A stretch of 64,000 nt of DNA, taken from contig CM048748.1 in NCBI GenBank assembly GCA_026315105.1, forward strand, positions 26,384,078 to 26,448,077, read 5' to 3'. This document shows, piece by piece, positions 37,201-50,516 of this stretch. A model generated the notes under the pieces. The model searched no databases, was not told the DNA's origin, and was given only the letters and a program-made list of their open reading frames with translations. The stretch is from Locusta migratoria (lineage: Eukaryota; Arthropoda; Insecta; Orthoptera; Acrididae). How positions within the stretch are numbered: the stretch's first letter is position 1; every line of letters starts with the position of its first letter. The translations under genes and the position numbers were made by a program.

Positions 37201-40200
37201 TGGGTAATGGAATGTAGTTTAAGAATATCAGGCAATGCTGAATGAATTAGATTAGGCAATAAGGCAATAGAAGTAGTAGTTGAGTTTTGCCATTTAGGTA
37301 GCAAAATAAATTCAGATGGCAGAAGTAAAGAAGGCATAAAATGCAGAATAGCTATAGGAACAAATACCTTTCTGAAGGAGCGAAATTTGGCACATCGAAA
37401 TTTAATTTCTCAAAGTAATCGTCTGAGTGTAGCATTGAACGGAAGTGATTTGTGGACAATAAGAAATTCACAAATAAAGGAGATTTTAAAATGTGGTGCT
37501 CCAGACGAATGCTGAAGATTAGGTGGATAGATCCCGTAATTAATGAGGAAGTAGTAAACAGAATTACGGAGTAAAGAAATTTCTGGCAAACATTGACTAA
37601 GAGGTCACATTTCCAGACATCATGAAATTGTCAATTTAACATTCGAGGGAAGTGTGTGGGGTAAAAATCGGAAAGATAAAGATATTTGCATAAGACAGTG
37701 TGGAGAGCTGCATCAAAGCAGACTTTTGACTGAAGACCACAGCAATAACAACAACAATAACAACAACAATGAGAATTATTACTGACACGCCCGTTTAGTG
37801 GTTACCTGTCCTGGCTAATATTTCTTCCAAGGGAGGAGAGCAGCTAAGGTAAAATTGCTTAAGATCACAAGGATGATGAGAACTCTCGCTAGGATGCTCT
37901 ACAAAAATCCTCTAACACGTCGTCTCAAAGGACGAAAAAAACCACCCAGATGTATCACAGAAAGTGTCAGTGCCTTCGACTTGATCTATAAGTGGCAAGA
38001 ACGCTGGAATGAACATCCACTGCACAATTCCCACCTGATTCAAGATATATCAGACAAGGTTGAAGGATTTCATATGCTACGGCAAACCTGCTCGAGGTTG
38101 AACCACGTCAGGACAGGTCGAGGGAAGAGTGCTTACACCATGAAGAAGGGGGTTTTCTTCCATCTGACGGTGGCTGCGCAGCGGAAGAGCAAACCATACA
38201 ATACATCGTCAAAGAGTGTCTATTTTGTGATGATCCGGTTATTTTGCATTCAGTGACTTCAAGTGCTCTGAGTTGGTTGTCCAATTTGAACATTCCAGTT
38301 TAATCGTAGATACTATCGTATATTTGTGACAAGAATAAATAATTAAAAAATCTAGCTGCATAATAAACGGATGGTCCAGTTGACATAAACCACCTCTTCA
38401 TTCGGAAAATACAATAACAAAAATAGACAAATACATATTGCATTTAATCATGAATATCTTTAAGAGCTTAGTCCAGATAGAACTAGTTTTGAAATTATTA
38501 ATACGGCAGATCTGATGTTCAACGCGAACAGTTTCTGTTGTATTCAGCCTCTGCTATTAACAAACAATTTAGGAGCTAAATCTAAACAGTTAACTGATGC
38601 ACATCGGTTATTCACACGGGGTTAATCATACTTGGTACATTCGTGAGTGACAAGCCTAGTGTGTTTCATCTACTTAATGTCGACTTCCGTAGTATGAAAG
38701 TTTAAGAATACACAATCGCTGAATATAATCAACGCAGTAGCACTTCCCATCCAGACTTTTCAAAAAATGTTACATCGAAACCTCAGAGGAAACCTTCGTT
38801 TACTCGAAGTCTACAAAGTCGAAAGAACATCTAAATTCCATTATCGAACTAACATAACCATTCAGTAAAACGTGCTCAAAGCGGCACGTGTATACTTCGG
38901 AAATCAGCTCTGTCCGTACAAGCATTTCAGCCCCGAAGCATTCAACATGCTTTTATATGCAAATGTTTTGTATAAAGCGGAACGTGCATAATGCGGAAAT
39001 GGAAAGCAACTTTCAGATACATTACTTAATAATTCGTTGTGTAATACGGAAAAAGCTTAAACAGTACAGCGATAATAAAATCTACATTACTTATTCACGA
39101 CTCTAGAAGGACGTTGCTTTTAATGTCGCTAATAAGCGGCGCAAAACCAAGAAAAATGTCCACAGCTCTTTGGAGTTGTACACGAAATTGTGTTCCGTTT
39201 CAAGTGCGGTAAAACACAGATTTATGAGACTTTAGCGGGCCGCGGTGGCCGAGGGGACTGAGGCGCTGCAGTCACGGTCCGCACGGCCACTACGGTCGGG
39301 GGTTCGAATCCCCCCTCGGGCATGGATATTTGTGCCGTCCTAGTTCGTAAGTAGTTCATAAGTAGTTTGTAAGTTTACGGACTGATGACCCCGTAGTTAA
39401 GTCCCATAGACTATACAAACATTTGAACATTTATGAGACTTTAAGGAAAAGGATAAGATATGGGACGAATGGATAAAAGGAAACGGGTAGAGGAAAATAA
39501 CGGCAAACAAGACCGGAAATGAAGAAATTAACGAAGTTCTGTGGGAGTAGTTCGTTAGTGCGCGGGTTAAAAAACTGCCATTTGTCTGGCTCTATGTTTC
39601 AGAGTGAGGCTCTGAAAGTCGGTAAAGAGTAAGGAAATACGGAGTTCAAGGCGTCCATGGTATGGTTGGACAGTTTCAAAACTAGGCACAATACCGTGTT
39701 GAATGAATGGGCAAGCTCTAGATGTGGAGGAAAGTGTAGTAACGAAATGGAAGACAAAACTGTCCAAATTAATTGCTGATTACGACCCGAAAGGCGTGTT
39801 CATTGCCGACGAAACTGAACTGTTTTATCCCGCTTTGCCTTCAAAATTGCTAGCAATTCGAGGTGAAGAGTGCACCGGCGGGAAAATGTTCGAGGAAAGA
39901 CTCACTGTGCTGCTGTGTGGAAACATGTAAGGTGACTGGAATGGCGACAAAACCGTGTGGTATCAAAAACATAGATGTCACGAAGCTTCCAGTCACATGG
40001 CAAAGGAATAAGATGATGCGGATGGTCAAACCTTAAATTGGCTAGGTTCAACCAGCGTCACACATCCAGTAGCGGTTGAGGGCATGGAAATATCACTCAA
40101 AGACCAAAAGTGGATTTGCGGTTCTCCCCGAACAAACTAGTAAAATCTGGTGTACTTGGTGTCGCTTAAATTGTAGTAACTACTTTGGAGTTGAATAAAA

Positions 40201-43200
40201 AGAAAAAAAAGGGGGGAGGGGGAAAGAAAATTCTTATTTCGACATAGGAGATTTTATAAACTACATAAACCATAAAAGAGGTAAACTTACAAAAAATATA
40301 TTTTACTTGATTTTCTTCATACCCAAGGTTACGTGACTAAAAACTTGGATCTGACATGGCCGTAAAATATCTGTAACAAAAATCACTGTATATTTCCATC
40401 TTCTACCCAATTTGTCATGTTCATTCGCCTCTCTTTCTTTTTACTGAATATGTCAATAACATTTTCAATGACATCTCTCTTACTTTATTCATATTTGCAA
40501 GACTCAGTTCATTTAGTCTCGCCTGTCCCACTGTGCTACGCAAATAAGTCTTTATTCGTCTCTAAGTGCATAAGCTTCATTCAGGAGTACTTGTGGTGAC
40601 AGGAAAGCTCCAAAATATTTAAAGTAAAACATATACATTTCGGAAAACTGCTTGAAACAATTCGTTAAAGCTTCAGTCGCTGTTTCAGGTCTTTTACTTT
40701 CATCAGCCCACGTTTTCTTCCACAGTTCAGCAGAAATACATATTGCCACTTTTAGTAAAGAAAAACAACAGTAAAGTCATGTTTTTTTCAGTAAAAAATA
40801 ACCCAGCAATGCTTATTCCTTATAGATGGATGACGACTTTAAAAAAATGACCTAACTTTAAATGTTTTCAAACCGTCTTATTCTTACCATTAGTTATCGA
40901 TTAAACACAATATCGTTATCTTACTCAATTAAACTAAGAACTATTAATAAAATACCCCAATAACATGAACATAGTATTTTTTTTAAATAACGCCTTAAGA
41001 AGGTAGGACCCTTACCAATTGTTTTGTGTTGTCGAAATTGTAGACTGTAGTTGCACAAGATTGTGGCGGTTCGATTCTGTAGCGCAACCATCATCTGATT
41101 GCTTACGAGCGTTCTTGGCCCTACGCTTAGATTTGCCAAAACGTTAGCTTGCTGTTCATTGCAGCAACGTCTTTAGTTAGTCACTCCAACTACTGGTACA
41201 CACATGATACGGTCACGTAAAACAATTAAAGACTCCATTAACGTTACTAATCGTAAGCAGAAGTTAAGTGTTTGCTAATAACAGCACGTCCTGTCGGTTT
41301 CTTCATTTGGTTGCGGCCGTTATACGAATGTTTACACTCAGTTTCCAAGTTTGAGTTGTTTTATTTACGTTCCTATTCAGCCTTGTCGGTTATCAGTTTT
41401 TGGTTCGTTTTAAAAATTAATCGTCAGATGTTGCACTGTGAGTTTATGTATAGACCTAAAAATGAACTATCAGTTTTCAACAAATTTCTCTAATATATAT
41501 TTTTTGTGCGTCTTCACTGAGACAGTAAGAGCCGTCAACAACTAGCCATCGCATGCACCGCAACGCCGCCCATACCGCCAGACAACTGAATATTTTAAAT
41601 GACATATACTTTCCAGTGACTGATCTCTATTGAAACTGAGTTAATTTGGTCCATATTCCTTACTACAAACGAGTACTAAGTTTCTCTCATGTGAATTTTT
41701 ATTTCGGTTGCTAGTAGACTTGCCTTAGCAGCATTGCAATGCGACGACGATATATTTTTCCCCTCTACTTTCCTGTCGTCGCCATCTTATCCTCTACATA
41801 ACATACATGCCGTGGAGAATAACGATTCTACACAGTTTTCAGGCGACTGCGAAGCTTCTATCCAGGGTCAGCAATTTAAGTGATGTTAAGTCATCTTTAA
41901 CTATCTAGATTAATGTGAATGATGCATCAATACACATCCAATGTGTTTGAAAGTCATTGCAACTTATATTCCTCCATTGTTATTAAAAGCATTATTTAAT
42001 CTGGGAGGTAATACAGAGGGGGGTCCAAAAACGTATCCACTGTTTAAAGGTCCATAACTTGCAAACTATTTGACGGAGTTGTCTCATCTTTGGTAGTGCA
42101 ATAGTATGTAGTTCCAGCAATCGCCACACAAACGTTGAATTGCGTTGTTTTATTTTGACAGATGACAGTCGCCGGATGGTCAGTGTTTTGTTCTTAGTTG
42201 CACCTAGTTACTCGAGTGAACATGGCTGGCGCAAAGCTTACATTCGATGAAAGGAAGTCAGTTTTGAAGTGGTATTTTAAGTACGAAAACATTAATGAGG
42301 TTCATCGGCAATGGCGAAATGAGTATCAAACAGAGACACCGATACGTTTAATGATTCGTCGCATTCGAGTCAAAGGCTGTGTTAAAGATGTACACAAACA
42401 ACAATCTGTACGACCTGTAATAGTAACAAGTCCAGCAAACTCACGTCGTGTGTAACAATTCACCCGCTCACCACAGAAGTCTGTGAGACAGTGTGCCAGT
42501 GAAACCGGAGTGAGTCGCTGAAGTGTTCAGCGAATTTTGAAGACAGCAAAGTGGAAGTGCTTCATCCCACGATTGCTACACGCATTGAACGAGGACGACC
42601 CAGATCGTAGATTGGAGTACTGCGAGTGGTTTACTAACATGGTGCGCAACGATGAAGAGTTTCCAGAGATGATTGTGTGGTCTGATGAGGCACAGTTCAA
42701 ACTCATTGGTACAGTAAATCGCCACAATTGCATCTACTGGGCCGCCGAAAATCCGAACGTCCATGTAAACAAAGCCGTGAATTTGCCAGGTGTAAATGTG
42801 CGGTGTGGATTGTCTTATCAGGGTTTGATTGGGCCATTCTTCTTTGACGGCACAGTTACAGATGAGGTGTACCTTCAGAAGCTTCAGATATCCATTTTAC
42901 CTGCCATCCGAGACTTGCCCCAGCCCACTACCAAAATCGTGTTAGGGCTTATCTCGACGAAAATCTACCAGGAAGATGGATAGGCCGTAGAGGAGATGTG
43001 GAGTATCCACCAAGTTCCTCAGACTTAACTCCTGTGGACGTTTACCTGTGGGGAACACTAAAGAGCGTCATTTATCGAGAAAAGCCACGCACATTGGATG
43101 AACTTCGAGAATCCATCATACATTCACATGCAGATATTCAACTGAACATGTGGCAGTCAGTAGTTCGTGCTGCAGTTCGGTGGCATCGTTTGTGTGTGGA

Positions 43201-46200
43201 TGTCAATGGAGACCATTTCGAAAACCTACAGTAATATCTTTAAGTTGGTCTTTAAGCTACGCTTCACCACAAATGAGACAACTCCGTCAATAAGTTAGCA
43301 AGTTATGGACTTTTAAACAGTGGATACATTTCTTTGGACCCTCTGTATATTCGCTGAGTTCTGAAGCCATTTCATCCAGTGTAATATGATACTCTTTGCG
43401 TCGGGGGGGGGGAGGGTGCTAATACCCCCCATAGCCACGCCCCCTCCCCCATAGGCACCACCCCTGCACACAATCGATGGAGCAAGGGGTGGTTTATACT
43501 TTCAAGTCTCATTACAGACGACTACTCATACGATCACTTACTCTTAATGTTGAAGAAGCCGAAAGTGCGTTTGCTCTTTCACTGTCAGTTTCTTTCCTGG
43601 GCGCAGTAGATTGGCTTGGCTTAGCAGTGAAGGAAATAAAGCCCGAAACTGTCACCAACTGCTTCAATAAAGCGGGGTTTGGTGGTCAATGACAAGACGC
43701 TACTGCAGCCATCGAAACTCAAGAAAATGCAGGCGCAATTGGTGAATTAATTAAAATGCAAACATGTAGCGCAGATGACAATATTCGTAGTGATGACTTA
43801 CTGTCATCTCACGCCGCTTTCAGTTCAGTAACAGACTTCATAGAAATCCGCAACACAGAGGACGGTCAGGAAGAAACAAAAGAAGAAGAGGGGGAGAAAA
43901 ATTGTGTCCGTAGGAAAATTAAAACACCTGAAGAAGACAGTGCATGCATAAACTATTGTATGGTGCAAAACATTTTGTGGACAAAACCAGTTGTGAACAG
44001 AAAATAAAAACACGTTTCTCTCCTTCATACGTGGCGAAAAAATTGAAATGTAAAGCAAATAAACATGGGACTAATACTGTATTATGTATGCACATATGAA
44101 TTTAAAGTTGGAATAAACATGTAGAAACGCTGTTATTTATCCATCAGTAAAATAGTCCAATGTTTTGTTATACAATATAGAGTGAATCACATCTTTTGAG
44201 CTGCAGTGAAGGTATATAAATATGTGTATAATTAAATTTATACTGTACTTTTTTGCGTGGTAATTGATAAATTTTATATAGCCCAGTAACTTTTATGTAA
44301 TCCGAAAACTTAGTCAATTCGGAAAATATTAGTCCCAGGCGATTCCGTTTTGAGCGAGTTTGAGCGAGTTTGAGCGACTGAATAACGTATTTGAAGCAGT
44401 AGATCAAATTTTCGGTATGATTGGCAATCCATTCCATCATATTTGTTATATCCAAACCTCAGAGGAAAATCTCTATTATGCGAAACCTACAAAATCGAAA
44501 GAACATCTAAATTCGATTGTCGAACTAAAATAAATCATGTAAGAATAAAGCATTTTAAACAGTAGATCATGTTGCAGCGTGATTGCCAATTCATCATCTT
44601 TGTTATAGAAGTAAAGATATCTAACATTGATACAGCCGCTTTAAATGTTGGTAGGTAAATCATTAGGTAACAATTTGTGATATTTTTGTTGAATATTTGC
44701 TTCCACGATAACTGACTGAAATAAATGACGGTTTTTCGTGAGATCTAATAACTTTTTGTCATGGGAAGACTACATTGTATACTTGCACTTTTGAAGAGAG
44801 GGTAAAAGACGAGAAATGACTTACGATTTTTTACTTACAATTTATTCAGAAGTTGCAGGTTCTCATAAATCAGTATCAAAACATTGTCTGAGATATTTAC
44901 AGTGCTTAATCCTTTAATTGCTGATGCAGCACACATTCGTAAATAAGAGATCCTTTCCTTTTTTCCATTTGAAAATAAAATTTGGTATCTCACTTGAGCA
45001 AAATTAGCTTGCACTCAGTGACTTGAAGTTTATGTATTCCTTGTAATATTCTGTAATAAAAAATATCAACTTTTATCTTTACGATTGTAATAACATTTTT
45101 ATATCACACACTGTTATAGACTATTGTTCACAATTTCACGAAATCATCATAACAAACGTTTTGATTACTCGGCCTGCATCTCTCTCTGATACACTGGAGA
45201 GACTTAAGCTTAATCACGGGACTTAATACACTCTTCACGGATCTATTTAGCGCGACAGAGGTAGAAAATAAATAAAAATAAAAAAATAAAAATCATGAGT
45301 AAAATATACATGAAAAGATAAGAATAAAAGTTTACAGAACAAAATTTTCTCTCTATGAATTAATTTTAAATCAGTACTTACTGGTTGTATCCAGTGACGG
45401 ATTTTCACACCTGCCGCCAGTAGGCTGTTCAAATTTTGCCGCCTCTACCGACCTCTACAATTCAATACCCTATTTCAAAATCACAGTAATTATAATTCTT
45501 TGTCTATGAAATTGCAGCTTTATGTTTTCTGCACTATGGTCCGAATTGCATCACCTTTTTTGCCGTAATTTGTCTGAGTGTGGAGTAGGAGATCGAAGGG
45601 TCACTTCCCACATTCTTTGTACAACCCAAATATTTGGTTAAAATTGTACAAGAAATAGTTTTTGTTTATATTTCTGCCGCGGTGGAGTAGCCGAGTTGTC
45701 TAAAGCGTCTCGCTGCGGAGCGCGCGGTTGCTCGCCGTGGAGGTTCGAGTCCTCCCTGGGGCATGGGTGTGTGTGTTTGTCCTTAGGTTAGTTTACCTAG
45801 GTTTAAGTAGTTTGTAAGCTACGGATTAATGACCACGCAGTTTGGTCCGATACATTTACAAACATTGTTTATAGTTCTAAGGTAATAAAAGCACAGTGAT
45901 ATATGGTACTAATAATGTGAGGGTACGTTTGAATTAAGACTTCTTACACAATAATATACATTTGCTAAACGCAATTAAATAAGTTTTATTACACTTACAG
46001 TATAAAATAAATTTCCCCATATTTGCCGCCCTATGTTCCGGCTTACTCAGCCTGCTGGTAAAGTTACAGTTATTGTTGAATTACAGTTGTGACTCTTATT
46101 TTCTTCTTCCTATTTTTTTTTTTTTTTTTTTTTTTTCGTTTACAAATTTAATCTTTTTTCGTGAATTTGTATTAATATTCCATTTTTATCAGATAAAGTA

Positions 46201-49200
46201 TTATTCATTTCCTATTACAATATTTTCGTCATTGCAGCCAGCATTCGGAGTTGCAAGTAAGTCATTGAGGACTCTTGTTTGTGAAGCCATCTGGCAAGAG
46301 CTTTGATAATCTCTTGGTTATCAATTCAGAAGTACATCTTCTTTACAGGATCAAGGGCGGAGCAACGGACGTTAGTGAATATTTTCGTGCTATGGTTGCA
46401 GACACCATAGCCCACAGGGAAAAGAACAATATCACGAGAAAAGACTTTATGGATATGCTTATTCAACTCAAAAACAAGGGATTTGTTGACTCAGATAAGG
46501 GCGACGTTGAGGATAATGGACACAGAAATGAAGCCGTCGATACCAAGAGTAAGTAGACTTTCAAATATATTAGCCCGTATCTTGGAATTGCAGATATCAA
46601 CTTTTCTGTGAACACATTGATGTAAAAATAATAACTAAATAAATAAATCAGAATAATATTTGATTTGCATTTTAATTATGCTCAAATCATGTACATTAAC
46701 TGAATTGTTGATACATAGATGATTTAACCCTTTCAGATCCACTGCTTACATTTGCATAACAACTTTTTCTGTGTCTTAGCTACAAAAGAAACATTTATTG
46801 TCAATAGAAACAACTTGTATTCTACTGTGACTGTTCAGTCGTTTTAATATGGACACTTACTGCTACCTTTGAAGCATGACTATAAAAATATCAACAACTG
46901 ATTGTTGTTTTGCGCAGCAATTTTCGAACTTCAAATTGCACGGAAGATGTAGATTAGATGTATTCCACTGTGTAACTGAAAATAGTAGCTATTATTTTGC
47001 GAGGCAATTATTGAATGATCAGTGTATTTAGAACAACAGTTAATACGTCCATAAAAAGTAGTCGTTCTTTCAGGGAACACAAATGAGTAGAATTAAAATG
47101 GTTTTATATATGTATGTATAAATCTTGACTATAAAGTCATTAAAATAACTTAAGAGACTCTGAGCATAAAAAATAATTTTCTGCTCTAGTAAAGAAATCT
47201 GACTTGTCTTAGATTTATCTGAAAGGTTTAAGGAAGCAACTGCCTGAAAATCCACCAAAAAAGTATCCTCCAGTACTCCTTAAAATTCTTAGATCCTAAT
47301 TAAAATATTAAACTTAAAATTTTCAATAAGTGCCTTATTTGCTGTGCATAATTTAGAGCAGCGGTTCGCAACTTATTTATCTGTGCAGACCACAAAAATT
47401 GGGAAAAAAAATAGTATTGGTAGATAATAGTGACAGATATAGGACAATAAACCACGTAAACAGGTCCAAAAGAGCACGCTATTGTAAGGTTACCAGATGT
47501 GTCTTCTAAAAACAGGAAATCTCTATTATTAGCAACCACCTACATACGGAGACATGATCTTCATTACAATATAAGAGAAATCAGATTGAAAACAGAAAGA
47601 TTTACGTGTTCCTATTTCGCGCGATCTACTGGAGAATGGAAGTGTAGGGAACACATCATAAAGTGTTTGGATGAACTCTCTGCCATGCACTTTAATGTGA
47701 CTTCCAGAGGAACCATGTAGATGTAGAGGTGCAAATATTTGCCAACATGATATAATTCTAATCTGAGATTATTGAAAGCCGAAGTAGCTTTCACTTTTCC
47801 ATAAGTAATATTTTTTAATGGAAACGTAGAAATGAAATATACCATACTGGCCATTAAAATTGCTGCACCAAGAAGTAATGCAGATGATAAACGGGTATTC
47901 ATTTCACAGATATATTATACTAGAACTGACATGTGATTACATTTTCACGCAATTTGGGTGCATAGAACCTGAGAAATCAGTACCCAGAACAACCACCTCT
48001 GGCACTAATAGCGGCTTTGATACGTCTGGGCATTGAATCAAAAAGAGCTTGGATGGCGTGTACAGATACAGATGCCCATGCAGCTTCAACACGACACCAC
48101 AGTTCATCACGAGTAGTGACTGGCTTATTGTGACGAGCCAGGTGCTCTGCCACCATTGATCAGACGTTTTCAGTTGGTGAGAGAGGAGAATGTGCTGGCC
48201 AGGGCAGTAGTCGCACATCTTCCGTATCCAGAAAGGCCCGTACAGGACCTGCAACATGCAGTCGTGCATTATCCTGCTGAAATTTAGGGTTTCGCAGGGA
48301 TCGGATGAAGGGTGGAGCCACGGGTCGTAACACATCTGAAACGTAACGGCCACTGTTCGAAGTGCCGTCGATGCGAACAAGAGGTGACCGAGACGTGTAA
48401 CCAATGGCACCCCATACCATCATGCCAGGTGATACGCTAGTATGGCGATGACGAATACACGCTTAAAGTGTGCGTTCACCGCGATGTCGCCAAACACGGA
48501 TGCGACCATCATGATGCTGTAAACAGAACCTGGATTCATCCTTCCTTAAAAGATGTTTTCCCATTCGTGCACCCAGGTTCGTCGTTGCGTACACCATCGC
48601 AGGCGCTTCTGTCTGTGATGTAACGTCAAGGGTAACCGCAGCCATGGTCTCCGAGCTGATAGTCCATGCTGCTGCAAACGTCGTCGAACTGTTCGAACAG
48701 ATGGTTGTTGTCTTGCAAACGTCCCTATCTGTTGACTCAGGGATCGAGAGGTAGCTGCAGGATCCGTTACAGCCATGCGGATAAGATGCCTGTCATCTCG
48801 ACTGCTAGTGATACTAGGCCATTGGGATCCAGCACGGCGTTCCGTATTGCCCACCTGAACCCACCGATTCCTTATTCTGCTAACAGTCATTGGATCGCGG
48901 CCAACGCGAGCAGCAAGGTCGCGATACGATAAACCGCAATCGCGATAGGCTACAATCCGACCTTTATGAAATTCGGAAACGTGATGGTACGCATTTCTCC
49001 TCCTTACACGAGGCATCACCAGGCAACGCCGGTCAACTGCTGTTTGTGTATGAGAAATCGGTTGGAAACTTTCCTCATGTCAGCACATTGTAGGTGTCGC
49101 CACCGGCGCCAAGCTTGTGTGAATGCTCTGAAAAGCTAATCATTTGCATTTTCCTGTCGTCTGTAGCACGTCATCTTCGTGGTGCAGCAATTTTAATGGC

Positions 49201-50471
49201 AAGGAGTGTATATTATCTGCCAATAGTGTTACGTCTTTCGGTAGACAATTGATTTTAAAAGTAAAATAAGATTATTATATTTATATTTATTTCTCCTGAC
49301 AACAACTTCCGACATTTGCGATTTTTTTCATGTTTTTCGACTTTCAATATGGCAACCCTAACTGGCACATGATGATTCACTTTATTATGCATTGTGTCAT
49401 TATCAAATACAGGTGTTTACATTTAGATGTACAGGTCCAATGCTCTTCGATTACACTACTTGTGAAAGTTCGCTGCATACGGTAAGGGCTTCAACCGTGT
49501 TTACTTTTCCGCAGGGCTGACAATGGACGAGCTAGCTGCGCAGGCGTTCGTCTTCTTCGCAGCCGGCTTTGAAACCTCCTCGACGACCATGAGCTTCGCC
49601 TTGCACGAGCTGGCCCTCAGTCCTCCAGTGCAGACAAAGCTGCAGGAGGAGATAGACTCTGTGTTCAAAGAATGCGGAGGAAACATCACTTACGACGCCA
49701 TTGCAAAAATGTCTTACCTCGACAAAGTTGTGTGTGGTAAGTCAGTGTAGCCTTTACTATGAATCAAGAGCTGGGCTACACAGTTTCTCCTCCAAGCCAA
49801 GACATTCGCTCAAGTAGGGCGCAGAATAATATCTACTACCAAACACACTTGAAGGTTCTTATTCACGGAATCTACGAAATTAACTGATAATGGATAAAGT
49901 TGAGAATGTGTACCCATCCGGGACTCGAACCCGAGTCTCCTGCTTTCTAGGCAGTTGCACTGACCTCTACACCCTGGAGACAAAGCGATCACCACACCTG
50001 CACGGAATTATTCATTATGTGCTAAGAAATAATATTGCACTTCAAAATGATTGCCTATTATTATTAGCCTGCAGAATTAACACGTGAAAAAATGAAATAT
50101 GATCGTTAAAATGTGTAATTATGATTTGGGTACGCCACTGTTTTTCATACAAGCTACTTTAACAATTCCCGTTGTTTCACCTTTGTAAATTTAATCACCA
50201 TCACAAAATTTTGCTTTTTATTTATCAGTAATGAATGTGAAAACATTTGAATGAATGTATAACGACTAGATGACGGGCAATGGCCCTTTCTTCAGTGCGG
50301 AGGCACTCCTAGGCCCTTACTCTTATGGAAATTAGTTTATAATAACTACGAGTTTGAGTTCTAGTGGTCAGGGGTAAAGCTGAGAATTTGCATCTTTTAG
50401 GTGCCTTATGCCATCTTCAAGTGATAACTGAATGTCGCAGACACAGATGAAATAACGCGCAGCTTGTCCTG

Positions 50472-50516
<45 letters not shown>

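Larger units (their letters stand above)
38770..44340 (+). mobile_element. Tigger/pogo-like transposon, split by later insertions
   Basis: The left part has an AACCTCAGAGGAAACCTTCG end-like segment near 38780 and transposase pieces KDKIWDEWIKGNG (39450), then GVFIADETELFYPALPSK and GEECTGGKMFEERLTVLLC (DDE_1 first-Asp region) at 39700-39930. The right part at 43470-44010 starts MEQGVVYTFKSHYRRLLIRS, the QPMDQGV block that follows the last catalytic residue, and runs to 44007. The middle with the remaining catalytic Asp residues was not found. The gap is occupied by unassigned sequence and the element at 42014-43345. The right end sequence AATCCGAAAACTTAG lies near 44300. Confidence 0.7.

Noticed and set aside
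46238..46256. 19-nt micro-exon candidate with cattgcag acceptor and GTAAGT donor before exon 4
   Set aside because: Nineteen bases would break the frame, while exons 3 and 4 join directly in phase with the expected protein spacing.
49900..49990. Possible functional tRNA on the minus strand
   Set aside because: A- and B-box words are present but the acceptor stem does not pair; better explained as a SINE head.
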